Shown here in pieces: positions 16,506-24,760 of a stretch of DNA of 38,868 nucleotides. The notes beneath the pieces are model-generated. The model was given only the letters and a program-made list of their open reading frames with translations, did no database searches and was not told where the DNA came from. Position 1 is the first letter of the stretch. Every line of letters starts with the position of its first letter. The stretch is taken from contig JAHDYM010000002.1 in the NCBI GenBank assembly GCA_023383705.1, positions 1 through 38,868 on the forward strand. Direction: 5' to 3'. The position numbers and the translations under genes are program-made. The DNA is from Gammaproteobacteria bacterium. GTDB taxonomy: Bacteria > Pseudomonadota > Gammaproteobacteria > Steroidobacterales > GCA-2729495.

Positions 16506-17654
16506 ATGGCGTGGTCGCGGCTCATCTTCCTTGTCTCCCTGGTCCTGGTGCTGCCCGCCGCGCCGGTCGTGGCAGAAACACGTGTCGGCGACACCATCGT
16601 CATCAGCCAGCCCGTCGCCGAAGATCTCCAGGCCGTTGGCGGCAGGTTGCAGCTCGATGCATCCGTGGCCGGCGATGCCGTGATCGCTGCCGGCAGCATC
16701 GACATCGAGGGTGATGTCGAGGGTGATGTCAGCGCGGCTGGCGGGCAGATCGTGATTACCGGTGGCGTCGGTGATGACCTGCGTGCTGCAGGTGCCGAGG
16801 TCAGCCTGCGCGGTTTCGTCACCGACCAGGCGGCAATAGCCGGCGGTGCGGTGCGTATCGAAGAGGGCAGTGCGATCGCCGGGCGCACCTGGATCGCAGC
16901 CGGTACCCTGGACATGGCTGGCCAGGTTGGCGCTGACCTGCGGGTGTTTGCCCGGACGGTGGTCATCTCCGGCCAGATCCAGGGCAATGTCGAAATCACC
17001 GCACAGGACATCCGCATCGACCCGGGGGCGGTGATCGGCGGCCAGTTGATCTGGCATGGCAGCCAGCCACCGCTGATTGCCGAGGACGCGCTGATATTCG
17101 GCGAGATCGGCGGTATGGATGCGCCCGTCGACGAATTCCATGAGCCGGCGATGCCGGCGATGTTTGACAACTGGGCACTCGGCATCGCCATCATCGTTGC
17201 CGCCGTCGGCATATTCTGGCTGAGTCCCGCGCTGGTCGGGCGTTCCGGTGTCCTGTTCAATGCCGCGCCGGGCCGCACGCTGGCTGTCGGTGCGATGGCG
17301 ATGGTGCTGAGCCCGGTGCTGGTGGTCGTGCTGTTCGTGTCGGTCTTTGGCTGGCTGCTCGGCCTGCTGTTGCTGGTGGCCTACGTGCTGGCCGTCCTGC
17401 TGTCGGGGCTGCTGGGACTGTTGATGCTGGTCCAGCTGGTCCGGTTCCGGACCGCGGCGGCTCAGGAGCCGGTGCCGCCCACCGGCCGCAGCATGGGCTG
17501 GCGTGGCCTGCTGTTGCTGTTGCCGGTGACGGCGGTCGTGCTGCTCATGCAGTCGGTGCCTGTTCTCGGCACGATGGTCTCGCTGCTGCTCGTGCTGGCG
17601 GGCTTCGGTGCGCTGGCATCGCTGGTCATGCGCCGGGGACCATCGGCGGCGTAG
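16506..17654 (+). CDS. Bactofilin-like polymer-forming domain membrane protein
   Basis: The 382-residue product has a signal peptide (about 1-24) and a right-handed beta-helix-like repeat region (about 28-190) built of short strands: DLQAVGGRLQLDASVAGDAV, SIDIEGDVEGDVSAAGGQIV, TLDMAGQVGADLRVFA, VVISGQIQGNVEITA. Four to six hydrophobic helices follow (about 218-375). The repeat resembles bactofilin/polymer-forming cytoskeletal domains, here placed outside the membrane by the signal peptide. A structural envelope role is inferred. Its last 193 bases are antisense to the end of the GGDEF/EAL gene. Confidence 0.75.
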   Translation: MAWSRLIFLVSLVLVLPAAPVVAETRVGDTIVISQPVAEDLQAVGGRLQLDASVAGDAVIAAGSIDIEGDVEGDVSAAGGQIVITGGVGDDLRAAGAEVSLRGFVTDQAAIAGGAVRIEEGSAIAGRTWIAAGTLDMAGQVGADLRVFARTVVISGQIQGNVEITAQDIRIDPGAVIGGQLIWHGSQPPLIAEDALIFGEIGGMDAPVDEFHEPAMPAMFDNWALGIAIIVAAVGIFWLSPALVGRSGVLFNAAPGRTLAVGAMAMVLSPVLVVVLFVSVFGWLLGLLLLVAYVLAVLLSGLLGLLMLVQLVRFRTAAAQEPVPPTGRSMGWRGLLLLLPVTAVVLLMQSVPVLGTMVSLLLVLAGFGALASLVMRRGPSAA

Positions 17655-19966
17655 TTTTTCACCCAGGTGGCGAATTCCTCGGCCGGCATCGGCTTGCTGA
17701 TCAGAAAGCCCTGTGCCTGCTCGCAACCGTTTTCCGACAGCCATGCCAGCGCGGCCTGCGTCTCGACGCCTTCGGCGATGACCTGCAGGCCGAGGTTGTG
17801 GGCGAGGTTGAGCGAGGCGCTGACGATCGCCACATCGGCGGTATCGGCCGGCAGGTTGGTCACGAAAGCCCGGTCTATCTTGAGTTCATCCACCGGCAGC
17901 TGCTTGATCAGCGACAGCGAGGAATAGCCGGTACCAAAGTCGTCGATGGCGATCCGGATGCCGAGTTCGCGCAGGCATTCGAGCACCAGCGTGGCGTGCT
18001 TGAAATCCAGCACTACTGCCTCCTCGGTGATCTCCAGCAGCAGGTTCCTTGCCGGCAGGTCGTGGTTGCGCAGCAGTTCATGCACATGGAAGGGCAGGTT
18101 CCTGTCCTGCAGGTCGCAGCTCGACAGGTTCACCGATATGGGCAGGTCCAGCCCCTCTTCAAGCCACAGGCGACACTCGCGGATCGCGGTCACCAGCGCC
18201 CAGTTGGTGATCAGCGAGATGTTGCCCGACTTTTCCGCGATCGGGATGAACTGGTCGGGCGTCAGGAAGCCGTATGCGGGGTGCTGCCAGCGTACCAGTG
18301 CCTCGGCCCCGCAGACCTGGCCATCGGAGAGCCGTATCTTCGGCTGGAGGTACAGCCTGAATTCGTCGTGGCGGGCGGCTTTGCGCAGGTCGCCAAGCAG
18401 CGCCATCTGGCGCAGGTTCCGCCCGTCGTTGCCATCCTTGTAGACGCAGATCCGCACACCCGTGTTCCGTGCATCGTTGCGGGCCACGGCCGCACGTTGC
18501 AGCAGCTGCTCGGCGTCGGTGGCATGTTCCGGGCAGCTGGCGATGCCAACCTGTGCCTCGACACCCACGTTGATCTCGCGCACCGACAGTCCGCCACCCA
18601 GCAGTCGCACCAGGTCCTCGGCGATCTCCGTTGCCTCATCGACATTGCGCCCGTCGAGCACGACCACGAACTGGTCGCCCTCGATGCGGCCGAGCAGGTG
18701 CCGTGCATCGAGGCCGGCGCGCAGGCGTTCGGCCGCCTGGCAGCGCAGTGCATCGCTGATGTCGTGCCCGAGCGATGAGCCGATGTCGCTGAAATTGTTG
18801 AGGTCCACCAGCAATACGGTGACTGGCTGTTCCGCCGTGGCGGCACGCAGGATCGCTGCCTCGATTTCCTCGAGTGCCGAGAGACGGGTCGGCAGGCCGG
18901 TGAGTTCGTCGAAGCGGGCGTGGAAGGTGATGTGCTCCTCGCGTTCCGCGATGCCCTGTTGCATGGCGTTGAGTGCGCTGGCGAGTTCTGCAACCTCACC
19001 GCTGCCCTGTACCGGTACCGGCTGGTGATAGTGGCCATCCCGGATCCGGCGGGCCGCCTCCACCAGCGCGTTGACCGGCCTGATGATCGTGCGCGACAGC
19101 AGCAGGCCGCCGACGACGGCCAGGCACAGTACCACGGTGCCCAGCAGGAGCACCGAGTAACGCAGGTACCCGTACGGGGCCATGATCGCATCGAGCGGCT
19201 CCGACAGCAGAAGCCCGACATCCTGCTGGCCGGGAAGCAGGGGCAGCAGGAGCGCAACGTGTTCAGTGCCACCGGTATTGATGCGCATCACCTTCCCGGC
19301 ATCACGATCCGCAGCGGCGAGATCCTGCAGCAGGGTGGCACCATCCAGTCCGCCGAGCGAGGTGCCGAGTATCGACAAGCGGTCCGTGCCGCGCGCGAGC
19401 AGCGTGACGTCGAAACCGGTCAATGCCGCCATGCGCGTGGCAAAGACCTGCTCGACGAGGATGCCGCTGGCCAGCCAGGCGATCGGCGCATTGCCGCCGA
19501 TCGGCACGGTGACCACCTCATAGCTGTGCCCCTCAAGGCTGATGTGGGCCGGCCTGGCGCCTTCAGTCATCGACAGCTTGACCAGTTGCGGGAAGGCCGC
19601 CTGCCGTGTGTTGTCCTGATCCGTGCCTGCCACCACGCGGCCGTCTGCATCGAGGAGCAGAACGAGATCGATCTCGGCGCGGTAGCGATGGGCCGCCAGC
19701 CGGCCACGCACTGCAGCCACGTCCCCGGCACTGACGGCGCTGTGGAATTGCAGGTCGGCAGCCAGCACCGCGCCGGCCGCCCGCAGTCGGCTATGGCGGC
19801 CAGCTGCCAGTTGCCCGACGATAACGCCAGCCTTGCGCAGTATCTCGTCGTTGCGGTCGGAGATTGCCCGGTTGCCGGTCAGCAGGACGGCGCTGACAGT
19901 GCTGAACTGGGTAAAAACGACGAGCAGAGCGGCCAGGGCCAGGATTTTTGCACGAAGACTCCGCAT
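17462..19966 (-). CDS. Membrane GGDEF/EAL protein, probable c-di-GMP phosphodiesterase
   Basis: The 834-residue product has a membrane helix (7-29), a periplasmic sensor region (about 30-267), a second helix (268-292), a HAMP linker (about 293-345), GGDEF (about 350-510) and EAL (about 525-775). The GGDEF site reads EGDQF (429-433), so cyclase activity is probably lost. The EAL site looks intact: EAL at 555-557, Asn613, Glu645, Asp675-Asp676 in DDFGTGYSS, Lys696 and Glu732. The protein should therefore hydrolyse c-di-GMP in response to an external signal. The EAL domain ends near 775, but the frame continues for about 60 low-complexity Ser/Thr/Pro residues antisense to the bactofilin-like gene. 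That tail may be an accident of a lost stop codon. Confidence 0.88.
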   Translation of the reverse strand: MRSLRAKILALAALLVVFTQFSTVSAVLLTGNRAISDRNDEILRKAGVIVGQLAAGRHSRLRAAGAVLAADLQFHSAVSAGDVAAVRGRLAAHRYRAEIDLVLLLDADGRVVAGTDQDNTRQAAFPQLVKLSMTEGARPAHISLEGHSYEVVTVPIGGNAPIAWLASGILVEQVFATRMAALTGFDVTLLARGTDRLSILGTSLGGLDGATLLQDLAAADRDAGKVMRINTGGTEHVALLLPLLPGQQDVGLLLSEPLDAIMAPYGYLRYSVLLLGTVVLCLAVVGGLLLSRTIIRPVNALVEAARRIRDGHYHQPVPVQGSGEVAELASALNAMQQGIAEREEHITFHARFDELTGLPTRLSALEEIEAAILRAATAEQPVTVLLVDLNNFSDIGSSLGHDISDALRCQAAERLRAGLDARHLLGRIEGDQFVVVLDGRNVDEATEIAEDLVRLLGGGLSVREINVGVEAQVGIASCPEHATDAEQLLQRAAVARNDARNTGVRICVYKDGNDGRNLRQMALLGDLRKAARHDEFRLYLQPKIRLSDGQVCGAEALVRWQHPAYGFLTPDQFIPIAEKSGNISLITNWALVTAIRECRLWLEEGLDLPISVNLSSCDLQDRNLPFHVHELLRNHDLPARNLLLEITEEAVVLDFKHATLVLECLRELGIRIAIDDFGTGYSSLSLIKQLPVDELKIDRAFVTNLPADTADVAIVSASLNLAHNLGLQVIAEGVETQAALAWLSENGCEQAQGFLISKPMPAEEFATWVKNYAADGPRRMTSDASAPKPASTSSSETIVPRTGTDCMSSTTAVTGNSNSRPRQPMLRPVGGTGS

Positions 19967-20158
19967 GGGAGGCTAGTCGGCCGGCCGTTGCGGAGCTTTA
20001 TCCCGACAGTCCTGCCAATTGGTCCCGGTCCGGATTTTTGTGACGTAAATCCCATCCGCACACTCTGTCCCCACCGGGACTGAAATCAGTTATGGTTGGC
20101 ACATGGACGGAATCCGTCGCCAAAATAATCACCTTTCCAACCTTCCGGAGCTGCCCCG

Positions 20159-21097
20159 ATGACCAAGACCTCGACCATGAAGCCCTTTGCGCCGGGCGAT
20201 ATTTTCCTCGGCTGCACCTACCTGATGAACGTGCCGGGTGACGACCACGCCGGCGAAGGCCGCATCCTGCAGTACGACCGCAACATGGTGCCGAAGGGCA
20301 CGCTGTACACGGAAGGCACCAGTCACCTGATCGTCAACCTGCGCTTTGCGCCGGACGGCACGCTGTGGGGTTTTGACCCCTTCGAGTACGCGGTGGTGCG
20401 TGTCTCTCCCGATGGCAAGCAGTTGCCGCCGGCTGATCTTGGCGCGCGTCCGTGGGGCAATGTGTGTTTTGCAGCCGATGGCAGCGTGTGGCTGGGTGAA
20501 TACCTCAAGGGTGACAAGCCCTATGAGGGTGGCGACATGCGCCGCCTGCCGGGTACCAACTTTGTCGGCTATGGCCGCTTTGCCAAGTTCACGCCGGATC
20601 TGCGCCCGGTTGCGGAGTTCGATGCCGAGACCGCGCCCTCGATGACCGGCTTCCATGGCGTCACGCATACGGTGATGCATCCGGATGGCAAGTCGATCGC
20701 CTATATCACCGATCTCGGCATGAAGGTGCAGCGCTTCGATGTAGTCAACGGCAAATGCCTGCCGGACCTCGTGGTCTATCCGGGTGGTCCCGAGTACATG
20801 CGCAAGTGGACCACGGGCGTGGCCTACCGCAAGGACGGCACGCTGCTGCTCCTGCGCGGCAGCTTCATCGACTTCATCAGCCCGGAAGGCAAGTCCCTGC
20901 GTACCATCGAACTCGACGAATATGGCTACGCGATGATTACCGCCTCGCGTGATGACCGGCATGTGTTCACCACCAACATCTTCACCGGCGTGATGTCGAA
21001 GGTGGACCTCGAGGCCGGCAAGATCATCGGCCAGATAGATACGGGACTGGCCAAGCCCCAGCGCAGCCTGGCAGGTATCGCCGAGTACCAGCCGTAG
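20159..21097 (+). CDS. Beta-propeller protein (SMP-30/NHL-like)
   Basis: The 312-residue product contains propeller-blade repeats with the recurring pattern of a strand, then DGTLWGFDP, DGSVWLGEY, DGKSIAYITD, DGTLLLLRG and DDRHVFTTNIFTG. This suggests a six-bladed propeller of the SMP-30/gluconolactonase or NHL/YncE type. No signal peptide is visible, so it should be cytoplasmic. Enzyme or binding activity cannot be assigned. The ATG at 20159 has GGAG eight bases upstream. The gene stands alone: the GGDEF/EAL gene is divergent and the kinase gene converges with only 6 bases between the stops. Confidence 0.65.
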   Translation: MTKTSTMKPFAPGDIFLGCTYLMNVPGDDHAGEGRILQYDRNMVPKGTLYTEGTSHLIVNLRFAPDGTLWGFDPFEYAVVRVSPDGKQLPPADLGARPWGNVCFAADGSVWLGEYLKGDKPYEGGDMRRLPGTNFVGYGRFAKFTPDLRPVAEFDAETAPSMTGFHGVTHTVMHPDGKSIAYITDLGMKVQRFDVVNGKCLPDLVVYPGGPEYMRKWTTGVAYRKDGTLLLLRGSFIDFISPEGKSLRTIELDEYGYAMITASRDDRHVFTTNIFTGVMSKVDLEAGKIIGQIDTGLAKPQRSLAGIAEYQP

Positions 21098-21103
21098 CGG
21101 GAG

Positions 21104-22429
21104 CTAGTTGCGGTCACCGGCCGGGAAGGTCGCGCTGGCGACAAAGCCCCGGCCGGTGACATCGCTGGAAAAATCGAGTGCGGCCCGATGCAGGTCGGCA
21201 ATACGCCGCACGATCGACAGACCGAGTCCGCTGCCGGCTCCGGTGGCCTGGCCGCGAAAGAAGCGTTCACCCAGCTGGGCGAGGTCTGCCGGTGACACGC
21301 CGGGACCGGCATCACGTACCGTCAGCCTGACACCCTCGGGTGCGGCTTCGACGCCTACCTGGACATCGCTCTTGCCGTGCTGGATGGCGTTGCCCACCAG
21401 GTTGCGGACCAGCATGTCGAGCAGCGCAGCCTGGCCGGTGACCGTGCTGTTGCCACTGGTTTCGAGGCTGATCTCGATCCCGTTCTGCAGGGCTGCCGGT
21501 GCCAGCTCGGCAATCGCGTTGCGCGCGATCAGCGCGAGGTCCTGCGGTGCCTGCAGCTGCATCGATGGCGCCTGCTCCAGGCGGGCCAGCGTGAGCAGCT
21601 GCTCCATCAGCACGCCCATCCGGTCGCAGGCGTGTATCACCTGGTCGAGTGCCTTGCTGCGCACCGCTTCATCGCCGGTGCTGCGCGCCACCTCTGCCTG
21701 GGCGCGGACCGCGGCCACCGGTTTGCGCAGCTCGTGGGCCGCATCCGCGGTGAAACGCCGCTCCATGTCGGTGCTGTGCCGTATGCGCGTGAACAGGTCG
21801 TTGATCTGGCCAACGAGCGGTGCGGCTTCCGAGGGGATGTCGCGCGAATCCAGCGGTTCCAGCGCCATGGCCTGCCTCGCGCCGAGCTGCTCGCCGAGGC
21901 GGTCGAGCGGACGCAGCGCACGGCTGACGCTCCACCAGATCAGCAGTCCAAGCAGGGGCAGGGTGATGCCCAGCGGCAGCAGGACGTTGAAGGCCACGCG
22001 CGCGGCGATGCGTTCGCGCACCGCGTGCTCTTCCGCGACTTCGATCAGCACGCTGCGTGTCTGGTCCCAGGCCGTGAAGACGCGCCACTTGCGCCCGGCG
22101 GCCGTGCTGTCGGCAAAGCCGGCATCGGTGCCGGACAGCCGGATGCCGGGTGCATCGGCGGATTTGAGGATCAGCTCCGTGCCGCCCAGCCAGACCTGGA
22201 AGCTGGCCTGTTGCGCATAGTCGCCAGGTTCCAGCAGGTCACCGGTTTCCAGTTCCAGCAGTTCGTGGCTGGTCTGTGCCGTGAGGATCGAGGTGACGTG
22301 TGCGAGGTGCGCGTCGAGCAGCCGGTCGACCTCACGGTGCGTGTCGACGTAGGCACCGAGCGCGGCCAGCAGCCAGGCCAGCGTGATCGAGCCCATGAGC
22401 AGGACCAGCAGTCGACGCCGGATCGACAT
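21104..22429 (-). CDS. Sensor histidine kinase, QseC/PmrB-like
   Basis: The 441-residue inner-membrane kinase has two transmembrane helices (about 6-27 and 148-167) flanking a periplasmic sensor of about 120 residues. A HAMP region and the dimerisation helix with phospho-acceptor His232 in AAHELRKPVA follow. The ATP-binding domain has N box VRNLVGNAIQHG, DAGPGV and GLGLSIVRRI. The layout and the two-component-sensor N-terminus are those of the QseC/TctE/PmrB group. The start overlaps the regulator stop by one base (TGATG). As the last gene of the cytochrome operon it probably reports on redox or a ligand linked to those cytochromes. Confidence 0.9.
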   Translation of the reverse strand: MSIRRRLLVLLMGSITLAWLLAALGAYVDTHREVDRLLDAHLAHVTSILTAQTSHELLELETGDLLEPGDYAQQASFQVWLGGTELILKSADAPGIRLSGTDAGFADSTAAGRKWRVFTAWDQTRSVLIEVAEEHAVRERIAARVAFNVLLPLGITLPLLGLLIWWSVSRALRPLDRLGEQLGARQAMALEPLDSRDIPSEAAPLVGQINDLFTRIRHSTDMERRFTADAAHELRKPVAAVRAQAEVARSTGDEAVRSKALDQVIHACDRMGVLMEQLLTLARLEQAPSMQLQAPQDLALIARNAIAELAPAALQNGIEISLETSGNSTVTGQAALLDMLVRNLVGNAIQHGKSDVQVGVEAAPEGVRLTVRDAGPGVSPADLAQLGERFFRGQATGAGSGLGLSIVRRIADLHRAALDFSSDVTGRGFVASATFPAGDRN

Positions 22430-23112
22430 CAGTGGCGGGAGTCCGCGGGCAACAGGTAGCCGACACCGCGCACGGTGCGTATCACCTCCGGTGCAAGCTT
22501 GCGGCGCAGATGATGGATGTAGACCTCGATCGCGTTGCTTTCGACGGGCTGCTCCCAGTCGTAGAGGCGGTTCTCCAGTTGTTCTCGCGTCAGTACCTGG
22601 CCGCTGTTCAGCATCAGCTGCCGGAGCAGCTCGAACTCGCGCGGCTGCAGTTCGACATCCTGGTTGCGGAAGCGTACCTGGCGGGTATGGCCGTCGAGCA
22701 TCAGCTCGCCGATGCTCAGCACCTCCGAAGCCTGGCCGTGTGCCCGGCGGATCAGTGCGCGCAGGCGCGCGGCCAGCTCGGAGATGGCGACCGGCTTGAT
22801 CACATAGTCGTCGGCACCGGAGTCGAGGCCGGTCACGCGATCCTCGACCGCATCGCGGGCCGTCAGCACCAGCACGGGCAGGTGCTTGCCGCTGGCACGC
22901 AGGCTGCGCAGGACCTCGAGCCCGCTGCGCCGGGGCAGGCCCAGGTCGAGCACGAGTGCGGAGAAATCGCCGGTGCGCAGCTGCGTGTCGGCCGCCAGGC
23001 CGTCGCGCACCCAGCTCACCGTGAAGCCCCGGTCGCGCAGCCCGGCCTGCAGCGCATCGCCGAGCAGTTCATCATCCTCGACCACCAGCACGTGCACGGC
23101 TGCAGTCCCCAT
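22429..23112 (-). CDS. OmpR-family response regulator, QseB/PmrA-like
   Basis: The 227-residue regulator has a receiver domain with acidic pocket VVEDDE (10-15), phospho-acceptor Asp56 in LVLDLGLP and the conserved lysine in VIKPVA. It ends in a winged-helix DNA-binding domain (LQPREFELLRQLM, IEVYIHHLRRKL, IRTVRGVGYLL). The best start is ATG at 23112, giving MGTAAVHVLVVEDD; an earlier start adds 30 unrelated residues. It lies 22 bases after the cytochrome b gene and overlaps the kinase gene by one base. A matching direct-repeat operator lies upstream of the operon. Confidence 0.92.
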   Translation of the reverse strand: MGTAAVHVLVVEDDELLGDALQAGLRDRGFTVSWVRDGLAADTQLRTGDFSALVLDLGLPRRSGLEVLRSLRASGKHLPVLVLTARDAVEDRVTGLDSGADDYVIKPVAISELAARLRALIRRAHGQASEVLSIGELMLDGHTRQVRFRNQDVELQPREFELLRQLMLNSGQVLTREQLENRLYDWEQPVESNAIEVYIHHLRRKLAPEVIRTVRGVGYLLPADSRH

Positions 23113-23134
23113 TCGGTCATTGTCGTGGCCAGAC

Positions 23135-23749
23135 TCAGGCCGCCGCCAGCGTCCACAACCAGTAGCCAAGCACGCTGAGCAATACCAGCGAGCCCAGTCC
23201 ATATACGCCCGAGCGTATCGCCGCCGCCGGCTCAGCCCGTTTGTACCCGGTGATCATCGCACGGGCAAGGTTTTCATGGTCCAGCAGGCTGGAAACGATC
23301 ACCCCGGCGATGTGCAGGCCAACCACCATCAGCCAGGTATTGGCGAAGAACTCATGCGCTTCCTCGAAGGCGTCGCCACCAAACTCGTTGTAGGTTGCGT
23401 AACCGCTGAGGCCCGTCAGTCCGGCAAGTATCAGTATCGCCCATATCGCCAGGCTGCCCGCCGGGTTGTGGCCGACGTAATGCGGCCGGTCGCCGCGCAA
23501 CAGTCCCAGCACGTAGTTCGCCATCTCGCGCGGGCGGTACATGAAAGAGCGGAACAGCGCGTAGCGGGTGCCGGTCAGGCCCCAGACGAGCCGGAACAGC
23601 ACCAGGCCGAGCACCGTATAGCCGAACATCACGTGGATGTTCCGCAGGCGCTCGCCCTCCGCCAGCAGGTACGCGCCGGCGAAGCTGGTGACCAGTGTCC
23701 AGTGGAATACCCGTACCGGCAGATCCCACACCAATGCCTTGTCCTGCAT
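23135..23749 (-). CDS. Membrane cytochrome b561-type protein
   Basis: The 204-residue product has about four hydrophobic helices (16-30, 38-60, 98-118, 135-156) plus a C-terminal one, and histidines placed for heme b binding: His16 (VFHW), His39 (NIHVMFGY), His132 (AHEFF) and His146 (GLHIAGV). It fits the cytochrome b561 / Ni-Fe hydrogenase b-type family that moves electrons from the quinone pool. The start at 23749 is preferred to 23755 because AAGGAG then sits seven bases upstream. It would be the membrane electron donor to the two c-type cytochromes encoded before it. Confidence 0.88.
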   Translation of the reverse strand: MQDKALVWDLPVRVFHWTLVTSFAGAYLLAEGERLRNIHVMFGYTVLGLVLFRLVWGLTGTRYALFRSFMYRPREMANYVLGLLRGDRPHYVGHNPAGSLAIWAILILAGLTGLSGYATYNEFGGDAFEEAHEFFANTWLMVVGLHIAGVIVSSLLDHENLARAMITGYKRAEPAAAIRSGVYGLGSLVLLSVLGYWLWTLAAA

Positions 23750-23761
23750 GATCATTCTCCT

Positions 23762-24247
23762 TCAGGGAACCTTGATGTCGCGTTCGCGGAAGCTGCCCTT
23801 TTCCGCATTCGGGTGGCAGGCGGCACAGTTGGCCGCGCTGCCAACCGCAGGGGACTTCCATTTGGCAGCCGAAATCTCGTCGTGCTCGCTGCGGAACCAC
23901 TTGGTCTCCGTGATGCGCAGGATCGAGCCGTCCGCCTTCTGGCCGGTCTTGCTGCGCTTCGCGTTCTGCACGAGGAAGGCCTCGATGGTGGCGGCTGCCC
24001 TGGCGTCGAGGCTTGCGTCGGTGCCGAAGTGCCGGTCGAGCGAGCCCATCATCGATTTCCATGATTCAGCCGGCAGGAAGCGGGGCGGGTAGGCGACATG
24101 GCAACCGCCGCATTCCTCCTGCCAGACCGGATTGGTGGGGGCGGGCTTCTTCGCGCCGTCGGCGCGGGCTGCCAGTGGTGCACTGAGGAACACCAGGCAG
24201 AGTGCAGTGGCAGCGGACAGCCGCTGCAGATCTCGTGTTGTATTCAT
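23762..24247 (-). CDS. Diheme cytochrome c (DHC type)
   Basis: The 161-residue product has a signal peptide (about 1-29) and two c-type heme sites, CGGCH at 46-50 and CAACH at 141-145, near the two ends of the mature protein. This is the arrangement of DHC, the diheme partner of SHP. Signature stretches are ECGGCHVAYPPRFLPAESW and FRERDIKVP at the C-terminus. The ATG at 24247 has GGAGAG seven bases upstream; a longer frame begins inside the SHP gene and is not used. It probably passes electrons from the cytochrome b to SHP in the periplasm. Confidence 0.87.
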   Translation of the reverse strand: MNTTRDLQRLSAATALCLVFLSAPLAARADGAKKPAPTNPVWQEECGGCHVAYPPRFLPAESWKSMMGSLDRHFGTDASLDARAAATIEAFLVQNAKRSKTGQKADGSILRITETKWFRSEHDEISAAKWKSPAVGSAANCAACHPNAEKGSFRERDIKVP

Positions 24248-24263
24248 GTAAGAACTCTCCATA

Positions 24264-24662
24264 TCAAGGTTTGATCGAACGCAGCCAGGTGATGACGTCG
24301 CCCTTTTCCTGGGCGGTGCATTCCCGGTTGAAGACATCCCGGCAATTGCGCTTGAACCACTTTTCCACCTTGGCGGAATCGGTGAAGCGGGCCGGATTGC
24401 TGGCCGGTGCCATCGGCTTGATCACCTTGCCGGTTACCGTGTGGCGTCCGGCCTGGCGCGGGTCGGTGGTGTGGCAGGTGCTGCAGCTCCAGTCCTTGCC
24501 TTTGCGCTCCCAAAGGGCTGCGCCGCGCTCGGCGGAGAAGCCGCTGAAAGCCTTGTCGGTCCGCGCCGCAGTGCTGATGGCGGCGAGCGGGTCTGCCGCC
24601 TGTGCCAGGCTGCCAGCGAGCAGCATTGCCGCGAGGGCGCCGATATTTGCAGTCCGTTTCAT
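24264..24662 (-). CDS. SHP-type monoheme cytochrome c (DUF1924)
   Basis: The 132-residue product has a signal peptide cleaved after about residue 22, one heme motif CSTCH at 60-64, and the family stretch KVEKWFKRNCRDVFNRECT. In the Rhodobacter sphaeroides heme protein an asparagine is the labile sixth heme ligand and lies next to a disulfide. Asn106 beside Cys107 and Cys115 is the candidate here. Family members bind oxygen or nitric oxide when reduced. It is first in an operon with DHC, cytochrome b and a two-component system, the known SHP gene company. The ligand assignment is inferred. Confidence 0.85.
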   Translation of the reverse strand: MKRTANIGALAAMLLAGSLAQAADPLAAISTAARTDKAFSGFSAERGAALWERKGKDWSCSTCHTTDPRQAGRHTVTGKVIKPMAPASNPARFTDSAKVEKWFKRNCRDVFNRECTAQEKGDVITWLRSIKP

Positions 24663-24697
24663 ATGCTTCGGTCTCCGTGTTGCTGGTCTGGAAGGGA

Positions 24698-24728
24698 ATC
24701 TAGACCCCGAAACTTAAGCGCTGCTTAA
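24698..24728 (-). promoter_or_regulatory. Candidate response-regulator box and promoter of the SHP operon
   Basis: A direct repeat CTTAA-N6-CTTAA lies at 24713-24728 (read on the other strand TTAAG-N6-TTAAG). Regulators of the PmrA/QseB group bind repeats of this form. A TAGATT hexamer at 24698-24703 on the minus strand is a possible -10 element, which places the repeat over the -35 region, as expected for an activator. It lies about 50 bases upstream of the SHP start and about 30 bases from the RlmN-like start on the other strand, so it could affect both. Confidence 0.5.
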
Positions 24729-24760
24729 AGCGCCCTGCGTGCTACGCTCGCGCCGCTCCC

